Below are positions 49,160 to 57,100 of a DNA stretch of 64,000 nucleotides, one piece after another. The notes beneath the pieces were generated by a model. It searched no databases. It was not told where the DNA came from and worked only from the letters and a program-made list of their open reading frames with translations. How positions within the stretch are numbered: the stretch's first letter is position 1; every line of letters begins with the position of its first letter. Made by a program: the position numbers and the translations under genes. The stretch is from Xanthomonas vesicatoria ATCC 35937 (GTDB lineage: Bacteria > Pseudomonadota > Gammaproteobacteria > Xanthomonadales > Xanthomonadaceae), in assembly GCF_001908725.1 (NCBI RefSeq), contig NZ_CP018726.1, positions 128,559 to 192,558 of the forward strand, written 5' to 3'.

Positions 49160-49628
49160 ATAGAAGAAATTCTTCTGTGTCCACCGAGGCAGAACTTTAC
49201 GACGTGGTGGCCTGCGCTCAATCACTTGCGAGGCTTGCCCATGCTTCGCAGACCGATTAGGCAGGCCTGCCGCGCCTAGCAGCTGCAGCACTAGGGCAGC
49301 ACCGGCAATCCGCGCGATTGCAGAGGTAAAGAAGGAGGGCCGGCAGGAAATCGTTCCGACACAAGCCATGCCTTTGGCAAATCCTTGAATTCAAACGTGA
49401 TGTCACCTTTCACTGCACTTGCTCGCATCCAGGCCGCCTTGATCCTGCGCGATGGCCACGGCCGCACACCACACGACAGCGCGTGATTGGGGCGTTCCGT
49501 ACTCGACACTAGAGAACCGACAGGTATTGTATTGATAGGCAGGATTTCGAGGATTTGACGAACCGTCGTCGCTTTCGTAGGGTCGATCTGCATGGGTGCG
49601 GCTGCGCCCACCTACTGGATTGATCGCC
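49160..49628. other. Gap without supported gene
   Basis: A 15-base palindrome AGAAGAA-A-TTCTTCT (49162-49176) follows the DUF6602 gene and may help end its transcript. A minus-strand open frame (49291-49611) has no ribosome site or recognised domain; it might be a gene remnant. Confidence 0.45.
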
Positions 49629-50588
49629 ATGACAACGCTGAAGTACTTAGGGCTTCCGGATCTGACCGGACACGCGCCCGACAGCCTAACGCCGCGTCTG
49701 GGACACCTCGACGCCGATTCGCTGGGGGTCTATGAGCTGGTGCTGCCGGCGCTGCGCCAGGGCCTGCACGCTTGGATTCGCGGCACGGCTCCTTCCGATC
49801 CAACGTGGACCGAGCTGCAACGACTGACCGACGCGGTGCGAAGTTTCTCGCGCGAAATCCTGATCCACGGCCACTTGCGCCAGCACGTGCTGGCTGGACC
49901 TCGCCGCGAGCCGCTGGTGTTTCGGCTCGATGCGGCGCGACGTCGGCCGTATCGGTTTGTCATTCACTCAAGCCTGCACGAGAGCATGGCCGAATGGCTG
50001 CGCACGTCCCACGACGACGACGTGCTGGTGACGCTGTTTCCTCCGGAAACAGTGAGACAAGAAGTGCAAGCAGAACGCGACCTAGAGCACGCGCTGCAGC
50101 GGCTGGTTGGCAATAGCCATGACGTGTCCTCTGTTTTTTCAACACGACACGTCCCTGCCGAAACTGCAGCCAGCGCTGCTGCTCGCTCTGAAGCCATCGC
50201 CGATTGGCTCACCTCCCAAGAGGCCGGAGTGCAGCTACCTGGTCGTTCTGGTTCACCCGCCCAGCGCGCAAGCAGGTTGAGGCGTAGGGGAGCACTGTTT
50301 GGCGTGTGGGTCCCCGAAAGGCGTGCCTATCGCTTCGCGCCCTGGCAGTTCCTGCAATCTGGCCAACCCAGCCCAGTTCTGCCCGAGATCCTCACGCTCG
50401 TGCGCAGCCGCTCCGGCGTGGCCGCCGGCGAGCGCACCTCTGGTTGGGAAGAGCTGGAGTGGTTTCTAGCACCGCATGCGCTGGCCGATGGCCGCACCCC
50501 GGCCGAACTTCTGGCCACCGATCCATGGGCCATTTTGAAGGTCGCACACGCCGATTTCGACGAAGGGGCCGACGATGCCCGGTGGTAG
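49629..50588 (+). CDS. Putative antitoxin with Xre/MbcA/ParS-like C-terminal domain
   Basis: 319 residues from ATG 49629. The last 60 residues (SGWEELEWFLAPHALADGRTPAELLATDPWAILKVAHADF) resemble the toxin-binding domain of Xre/MbcA/ParS antitoxins, which cap RES toxins. The preceding 260 residues are much longer than in typical antitoxins (usually 130-170 in total) and include RRGALFGVWVPERRAYRFAPWQFL. The next gene, a RES protein, overlaps by 14 bases, the standard pairing. The N-terminal part may bind DNA or regulate the operon; no classical helix-turn-helix is obvious. Confidence 0.72.
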   Translation: MTTLKYLGLPDLTGHAPDSLTPRLGHLDADSLGVYELVLPALRQGLHAWIRGTAPSDPTWTELQRLTDAVRSFSREILIHGHLRQHVLAGPRREPLVFRLDAARRRPYRFVIHSSLHESMAEWLRTSHDDDVLVTLFPPETVRQEVQAERDLEHALQRLVGNSHDVSSVFSTRHVPAETAASAAARSEAIADWLTSQEAGVQLPGRSGSPAQRASRLRRRGALFGVWVPERRAYRFAPWQFLQSGQPSPVLPEILTLVRSRSGVAAGERTSGWEELEWFLAPHALADGRTPAELLATDPWAILKVAHADFDEGADDARW

Positions 50589-51276
50589 TAAGTGGTGTGA
50601 TGTGACCCCGGCGCTGCAGGTGGTTCCACGGATCCCGTTGTGGCACGTGTTTAAGCGTCGCTTTGGTGCCCTTGCGCCCAATGCGAAGTCAGAGGCCCGC
50701 ATGGCCCTAGTAGGAACGCACAAGATGTTCTATGCCGCCGACTCGGCGGCGGGGGCGCTGTGGGAAACGGTCCTTCGCAGCGTGGCGGTAGGCACGAATC
50801 TGCAGGCTCACGTGTTGCCGATGCATCTGCAAGGCTACGACATCGTGCAGATTCAAGCGAAGCGGTCGGATCTGCCGTTGCTCGCTCTGGGCCAGCCCGG
50901 ACTCCGGGCCCTGTACCCCAAACCCGACAGTGCAGCCGCTCAAGCCGTGGCCACCCTGCTCCACCAGCCCGACCATTCAGTGACTCACCCCGAGGCAGCG
51001 CAGCTCCACGCCGAACTGCAGGCCGTGGGCATCTCCGATATGCCGGTGCTGAGCTGGCCCTCACGGATGCACCACCCCAGCACGGCTTATCTGGCCTACG
51101 AAAAGCCGATGGATAGCAGCTGGTGGCAGGTGGTCGGGTCCGCCATCTCGCTGGATGATCCCGCCACAGGCTATCCTCTGGTGGCCGCTGCGTTGGCGAG
51201 CTCCGGGTTTACGTGGGCCGCGCCTCTGGCAACCACCGCGACGCCGACGCCGCCAGTGCCAGGAACGGGGCCGTGA
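50575..51276 (+). CDS. RES-domain toxin-like protein
   Basis: RES toxins degrade NAD+ in the cytoplasm of cells that lose the antitoxin. This one has 233 residues. Candidate active residues: Arg in LWHVFKRRFGAL, Glu in MFYAADSAAGALWETVLRS, and Ser in GSAISLDDPATGY. The FYAAD...A..E spacing is typical. The C-terminal 30 residues (TWAAPLATTATPTPPVPGTGP) are low-complexity. It overlaps the antitoxin gene by 14 bases and the broken DUF6283 gene (GTGA), forming one transcript. Confidence 0.8.
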   Translation: MPGGSKWCDVTPALQVVPRIPLWHVFKRRFGALAPNAKSEARMALVGTHKMFYAADSAAGALWETVLRSVAVGTNLQAHVLPMHLQGYDIVQIQAKRSDLPLLALGQPGLRALYPKPDSAAAQAVATLLHQPDHSVTHPEAAQLHAELQAVGISDMPVLSWPSRMHHPSTAYLAYEKPMDSSWWQVVGSAISLDDPATGYPLVAAALASSGFTWAAPLATTATPTPPVPGTGP

Positions 51277-51733
51277 GCAGGACCTTGTCTGCGGCGACTA
51301 CACGAACCCTGCAGGTCCGCCCTGCAGGCGACCACCACAAGGTCGTCACCGTTACTAGCGATCACAGCGATCGCGCCCCGCACTGCACCCGCCCCTGCAG
51401 CGATTGCCCGTGGCGACTCGATGCGGTCGGCGAGTTCCCGCCTGAGGCGTTCGTGCACTCGGCGGGCACCGCGTACGACCTGGCTCCGTCAACCTTCGCC
51501 TGCCATTAGGCCGGTGCCAGCCGCCCCGCATGTGCGCCCGCTTCCTGCTGCGTGGCGCCGAGCATAACCTCACGGTGCGCCTGGCCAAGATTCGCAACGA
51601 GCCCACCCTGTTTCCCACGTCGGGCGGCCACCCGCTGCATGCCTCCTATGCGGCCATGGCGATCGCCAACGGCGTGGCCCCAGTTCACCCGGCGCTAGTG
51701 TCACGGGTCACGATTGATGCGACTAGATCATGA
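51273..51733 (+). pseudogene. DUF6283 gene broken by stop codon and frameshift
   Basis: GTG 51273 overlaps the RES stop. The first part (HCTRPCSDCPWRLDAVGEFPPEAF, STFACH) matches the intact copy at 40619. An in-frame TAG follows at the position of a Ser codon. A one-base deletion then shifts the frame, after which MCARFLLRGAEHNLTVRLAKI and HASYAAMAIANGVAP continue to 51733. The two lesions lie within about 30 bases. It was probably a co-transcribed gene of the toxin operon that has decayed. Confidence 0.8.
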
Positions 51734-51882
51734 AATATGCGGCTGACATTGACGAAAGGCTTCCCCGCGCAACCGCGCTCTACAGTGCAGACCTGCAGAG
51801 GCATCGCCCCCCCTCAATGCCGGCTACGCTTGACAGCTCAACGATCATGCAGCTGCAGGAGGCACGGGTGCCGGCGCTAGAA

Positions 51883-52086
51883 TTATGCCAGGGAGACATC
51901 CGTCGCGTCTGCCGGCGGCGCCGAGCGGCTGGTATGCGACTCGTCGACCACCCGCCGCAGCAACTGGGTAAGCACATTGGCCAAGGCGCAGCACTCTTGC
52001 GGCAGAGGTACTACTACGTGCGGGCCAGGCGGCGCCGGCATCGAGGCGATGGATGCGGTGTCCAAGTAGTCGTAAAAGCTGCTCAC
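51883..52086 (-). CDS. Small hypothetical protein
   Basis: 67 residues (MSSFYDYLDTASIASMP, VVPLPQECCALANVLTQLL). Its ATG overlaps the stop of the upstream gene (ATGA), supporting coupled translation. The competing plus-strand frame is Arg-rich here and looks like its shadow. No family recognised. Confidence 0.5.
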   Translation of the reverse strand: MSSFYDYLDTASIASMPAPPGPHVVVPLPQECCALANVLTQLLRRVVDESHTSRSAPPADATDVSLA

Positions 52087-52652
52087 TCGTACTGAGGGAC
52101 CCAGCGAGGGCGCACCTCACCTACACGTCGATCGATCGGCCCACGTTCATTGTGCCATGCGAAGGCGTGCACGCTGCTGATGCAATCGACGATGAGCGGT
52201 GCATCATCTGGCCGGATCCGAAGCGCGAGCAAGCGAGGTTCCGCCTGAATGTCGAGGTACAGCGGAGTAACGCGCAGATGCACGTCTACGTCGCGATAGC
52301 CTGGCGAGTTGCCATAGGTAACAAACTCGGCAAGCAGACGCACCGGCTCGTCGCCTGGGGCCTCGAGCAGTGCGTCGAGTTGCAGCTGCTGCGCTTCCAG
52401 CGCGTGCGCGTCCGCGGCTTTGGCAGCTTCGTCAGCGAGCTGACGCGCCGCTTCGGGGACCTGCGCCAGCCAGTCGGCGCCGAGGCGGTCGACCGCCTCG
52501 GCGAGGGTGTATCCCATAGCTACAAGCCAATCCGGCCGATTCAGCGCAAGTGCGGCGGCGATCTGCTCACCAGTGGACAACACACCAAGCTCACCGGCGG
52601 CGGCGGCCCGGGACTTGGCCAGGATGTGCTGGAGGATCGGGCTAGGGTTCAT
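52083..52652 (-). CDS. Hypothetical protein
   Basis: 189 residues. The N-terminal half is helical (QHILAKSRAAAAGELGVLSTGEQIAAALALNRPDWLVAMGYTLAEAVDRLGADWL, EAARQLADEAAKAADA). The C-terminal half is beta-rich (VRLLAEFVTYG, YRDVDVHLRVTPLYLDIQAEPRLLALRIRPDD), ending RPRWVPQYE. No signal or membrane helix. It is followed by a coupled 67-residue gene and preceded by a DUF6283 remnant on the same strand. Function unknown; it looks like plasmid cargo. Confidence 0.65.
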   Translation of the reverse strand: MNPSPILQHILAKSRAAAAGELGVLSTGEQIAAALALNRPDWLVAMGYTLAEAVDRLGADWLAQVPEAARQLADEAAKAADAHALEAQQLQLDALLEAPGDEPVRLLAEFVTYGNSPGYRDVDVHLRVTPLYLDIQAEPRLLALRIRPDDAPLIVDCISSVHAFAWHNERGPIDRRVGEVRPRWVPQYE

Positions 52653-52710
52653 CTCTCAGGTCCATTGTCTAGCGGAGGTGGTGCGCAGCTCATCTTCATC
52701 ATCCATGATT

Positions 52711-52903
52711 TCAACTCGCCGGGACTAGAGCATCGTGTTCAGGGGCTACGCCACTGGCGATCGCGATCACAGCATTAGGAATGGTGCAGGGTGTGCCCAC
52801 CGCAGGACGACCAGGAGGTCATGTCAACACGCATTTTTGCCAGTCGCACGATGAGGTTGTCATCCGCGCCGCGGACCAGGAAGCCGGCGCACATGCGAGG
52901 CAT
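52711..52903 (-). pseudogene. DUF6283 remnant, third copy
   Basis: The minus strand reads MPRMCAGFLVRGADDNLIVRLAKMRVDM then GGHTLH, like the second half of the DUF6283 protein. After a frame change the ending NAVIAIASGVAPEHDALVPAS continues to 52711. The N-terminal half with C-x2-C-x2-C is missing. It is older or more damaged than the copy at 51273. Confidence 0.7.
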
Positions 52904-53062
52904 TAGGTGCCAGCCTGGTGGCTCGAGAAGGTGGTTTCGGCCACGTCGCACTATATGCAAGCCTGTGCACAGCAGGAAATCTTCCATCCCGTCCATTCGC
53001 TCTCGGAAAATCCCCGTGTAATCGCCGGACTACTGTCGGCCATGCCTTACGATATTGCCGAG

Positions 53063-53422
53063 CTACCGGTGCAGATTCCTTCGCATCTCTAATCCGATCG
53101 AAAGCAGCATTGATGGGATCAGGGCGTATGGAAGCAGCCAGCCGACGCGCCAGCCGGCAACCAGGCCAACGCCCAGCAGGAAAGCGGCTATTGCTTGCGT
53201 CAATAGACAAGTGACGCACAATGCCGCAATCGCTCCAGGGAAGCCACGAGGAAGTCCTGGCAGCACAAGGGATTTGACAAGTTGCTTCTTGCCCAAGGTG
53301 TAGTGCAGCACCAATAAAAGCACCCCCAGCACTCCGCACAACCACAGAGGCGACTTAGCAAAGAGTGCGCCGACTAATGCGGGGAGTAGCGGGTACGCCA
53401 GTAAGGGCAAATAGCGCAGCAT
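53063..53422 (-). CDS. Small integral membrane protein
   Basis: 119 residues with four hydrophobic segments (LPLLAYPLLPALVGALFA; LWLCGVLGVLLLVLHYTL; GAIAALCVTCLLTQAIAAFLLGVGLVAG; WLLPYALIPSMLLSIGLEM). The ATG directly follows the stop of the 53423 gene, so it is co-translated. It lies at the distal end of the tra transcript. Family not recognised; a role in transfer or entry exclusion is possible by position only. Confidence 0.65.
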   Translation of the reverse strand: MLRYLPLLAYPLLPALVGALFAKSPLWLCGVLGVLLLVLHYTLGKKQLVKSLVLPGLPRGFPGAIAALCVTCLLTQAIAAFLLGVGLVAGWRVGWLLPYALIPSMLLSIGLEMRRNLHR

Positions 53423-54160
53423 TTAGGTCACCACCGACAGCGCCGGTTTCACCTCACGTGCCGCGTCTGCGAGCTGTGCGCCCAGTAGCGTCTGCGGTAA
53501 GTAACGTAGCGTATGTTCTGTACCATCGATGCAAGTTGAGCTGAACCAGTATTGGCCGTTCTTGGCCCAGGCCAATCCGCGCTCAGTCAAACTAAACCGA
53601 TCAGATCCAACCGACCAGATCAGCCGCTCACTCGACAGCTCGTGAACAGTCCGCACCGACCCTGTGGACTGGTGTTGACTCTCAAGCCAGAACAATGACA
53701 ACGCCTCGACCATCACTTCCTCATCGAGGAGCTGCAAGCAAAGCTCGCTGATTCGTTTTACCAGTGCAGGAGCACCATCATCCACATCGCGCAACGGAGC
53801 GGTCTCCATCTCTCGGGCGATCGTCTCCCGGTAGAACTGATGAGTGTATTTCACGCATGTTTCCATGAACGCAAGGCGGCGAACTAGAACATTCACCCCG
53901 CTCGCCTCACCAGGTGTCATGGGAGCAAAGACCGTAACCATGGGAACAAGAAGATAGCCGACACCACGGGTTGTGTAGGCATTGAAACCGCCAGTGGAAA
54001 AGGTCATCAGAGAACGCACAAATTCGGTCGGCGTCATCGTGTGCTCGTCATAAGCAAACGTCCTACGCACACGCAGACCAACATCAGGAACGATCTGTCG
54101 CAGGGCCTCGGTAATGATTCCAACAGCGCTGGTCGCAATAACTCTATTGTTATGTTGCAT
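53423..54160 (-). CDS. Hypothetical protein downstream of traN
   Basis: 245 residues, mostly alpha-helical and soluble (NRVIATSAVGIITEALRQIVPDVGLRVRR; GEASGVNVLVRRLAFMETCVKYTHQFYRETIAREME; LSSERLIWSVGSDRFSLTERGLAWAKNGQYWF). The last part resembles a winged-helix shape, but no DNA-binding motif is certain. Its ribosome site GGAG contains the traN stop region (four bases between genes), so it is in the transfer operon. Not a known Tra protein to my recognition. Confidence 0.6.
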   Translation of the reverse strand: MQHNNRVIATSAVGIITEALRQIVPDVGLRVRRTFAYDEHTMTPTEFVRSLMTFSTGGFNAYTTRGVGYLLVPMVTVFAPMTPGEASGVNVLVRRLAFMETCVKYTHQFYRETIAREMETAPLRDVDDGAPALVKRISELCLQLLDEEVMVEALSLFWLESQHQSTGSVRTVHELSSERLIWSVGSDRFSLTERGLAWAKNGQYWFSSTCIDGTEHTLRYLPQTLLGAQLADAAREVKPALSVVT

Positions 54161-54164
54161 TTTA

Positions 54165-57100
54165 TTACTCCGATGCCTTATTGATTTCGACAGTAGCGCT
54201 GTTCAAAGGATTGATGACCGCACCACCAGTTGCATTTGAGATTTCGAGCGTGATCGTCGCAGCAGCTGAACGATTGCGATTGCTCGTCTGAATCCCGACC
54301 GACTTGGTGCCCACTTCACCGGCCGCCCAGGTCAAGGTCGTGTTCACAGGAGTGAAGTCCGTGCCTGAAACTGCCGTGCCTCCGGAAATGGTCCGCAAAG
54401 TGACGCTCACGGTTCCCTTACCGCCGTTACGATTGACCTTGACATTCGCGATATGCCCCTGGTCTACAAAGTACAAACCCGGATTAAAGGTGATTGCACC
54501 CGAGCTTTCAGGATCCGCAACATCGGTGTTCGCAATATTCGATCGCTTATTGATTGCTCCGTCGATCGCGTCATAACCCTCCACGATATTTGGACTCACC
54601 GCATCCATTCGTTCGTCCGTGCGCTGCTGAAGGCCTTTCCGGGTTGGGTCATTGAGCGAATTGCCTGCGCCAAACATCTCCACGTCGAATTCTTCACCCG
54701 ACAGACCCGACAACTCGGCCATGTCCGGGGTGAATCCGCCGGCAGCCATGCGTGCCTCTACTTCATCCGTGCTGAAATTCTCCATGTTGGCGTTGATCAG
54801 CTGCGTGAGAGGAATGCCGCCGCACTGCGGTCGCTTGGCCGTGCCCATGCCAAAGCGCCCGTCCTTAGCCATATGGTCCCGGATCGACTTACTCACTGTG
54901 GAATTAAAACAGCACGACACATGCATCTTCACGATGCAGATGCCCAACAGTGATTCAGTCTGGCAGTAGGAGCCGAGATAAGTGCATTGGCCTAGGTTCT
55001 TCTTGATCGCCAAATCCTTCTCGTGGTCCTTGCAGTACCAACCCAGCTTCGGACGGATATTGCTTGCTGAGAAGTTGGAAAACTTCTTTGCAAAGTCTTC
55101 AAGCGTCGCGTTCGGATCGCCTGCTCCAGGAGTGCCTCCACCATTGATGTTCTCTGCAAGTGAAGTGAAAGACTGATTCAATGTCATGGAGTCTGAGCTA
55201 GCATCGTAGTTATCCCATACGCCTGTTCCGTCGCCATTTTGTTCGTCGGAAAACTCGCCTAGATCGGCCATCCCGTTCTCTCGAGCAAAGTTTCCATACC
55301 GTTCCCACCATTGCTTTTGGCTGTCAGGCGGATCCTTGGTGCAGCAATCGAGCAAACCGCCCAGCATCTTCTTGCACGAATCCCGCGTGCCCGTGAATAG
55401 CTTGACCTTAGAGAGCATTTCCATGGCCATAGCATCATCCGGGTTACCTGGTGGATCAGGGTCTGGGACCGGAAACGGAAGGGGGACGCCAAATGCATCA
55501 TCTTTGTTCTCCTGAGCCACTGCGCTCGGGATGATGCCGCTCAGTGCTGCCTCAAACACCTTCGCGATCATGGAGTCAACGTGCGCCCCCTTCTCGATGG
55601 GAATAGCCTTGGCCATGCCACCAACACCGCCCGGCGCGCCATCCACCTTGTAGTCCATGAGGATAGTCTGGCTAGTGACCAGCTCGGCCCCGGCCTTGGA
55701 GACACTCACCGTGCCCTTGTCGTCATTACTGCAGCTGCCGTCTGCGCATGGAACGGGTTGGGCACCTTCGCAAGTGGTCTCTTCCTTGATCTCAACGTCA
55801 TCACCAACCACGGTCACCTTGCAAGCGTAGACCTTTGTGCCGGTGTAGCAGTGACCGGTGGACGACATGCCGCCTTCAGAGCACTCCTCCCGCACCTCCG
55901 TGCACGATTCGTCATCGGCCAGACGCTTGCACTCGTTTGGAACCTCTCCGGTCGGGGGCTGGATCACACATTCACGCTTGCCGTCTTCGTCTATGAAGCA
56001 CTGCTCACCCTCCCAAATACCGCTGCAGTTCATCGTCTTCTCAGCACGCTTGCACGAGCCGTCATCGCCCGGATAGAGCGGGCCAGGGCTCTGACTGCGG
56101 TACGGGGGAGGGACATACGGGGGGCGAGCACCTAGCTTGAACGCAAAGTTGATCTTGCCGCGGGAAAACGTTTGGAGACCTTTGCCTGCCACGTACTGGT
56201 ACTGAAAACCTTTTGTCGTCGCATTCAGGCTGACCCTCCAGGCGTTCGCCTTTGACGGTTCAACCACTATCGCCACGTCTACTGTGCCTGAAAGAGATGA
56301 GACTCTGAAGTCATGGATTGCTCCGACATCGCCCATATATTCACGCAGACTAATAGTTATACTTACGGTACCGTTCATTAAATCCGAACCAACTAGATCA
56401 ATCTCTCTCGATACTATTTCTGAAATTTTCGGCGGATCCGGCGGATAGCTCTCCAGACAAGTCCACTGCGTTTTGCAGAATTCATCACCGTCTTGTCCGC
56501 AATTCCCTTGATCGACAGTATCGACATTCCAATTCGGAATACCGATCTGATCCCAGACAAGACGAACCGTCGGCGGCTTCGAATCAACGGTCCAGTCAGT
56601 ACGGGTTGTTTCAAAAATTGCTCTCCACCCATTGTCCAAGCTAGGTGCTTGGATCTGGCGCACGCCCACTCCCTGACCAGGATCAACAATCTGCCAGCCA
56701 TAATTGGCGATTGATTTCACGTTTGCGGGAATCTGATCTGCAAGTGAAATATGGGTCTGGTTTGAGCCAGTGCCCTCACACTCCCTTCGGTATTCAGCAT
56801 CAAGGCAGGTGAAGTTTTCACCCGGGTACAACTCACCCCGCTGTTGCAAGTCGGCGGGGTAGACATAGACCCCGTTGGCAGTGCCAGGCGCGGTCTTCGT
56901 GCAGTACCACTGCACTGGACAGCTGCTGGCAGCCAATGCCGACATGCTCGCAAGCATCATTGGACTGGCGTTTGCTGTTGGAACAAACCCGGTTAGGACC
57001 GCTAGAGCTGTGCGCTCAAACACGCTAGCGCTCTCCACTTCTGCCTCATCGCTCTTCGCAAGCATCATCTGGACAGAATCTGGCTTTCTATTTTCCTGCG

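Noticed and set aside
49291..49611. 106-residue minus-strand open frame upstream of the antitoxin
   Set aside because: No ribosome site, no recognised motif, and a Pro/Ser/Arg-rich composition. It could be a remnant, but I cannot support it as a gene.
51730..52095. 121-residue plus-strand open frame after the broken DUF6283 gene
   Set aside because: Its second half is Arg/His-rich and lies opposite a better minus-strand gene pair joined by ATGA; the ATG overlap with the pseudogene stop is probably chance.
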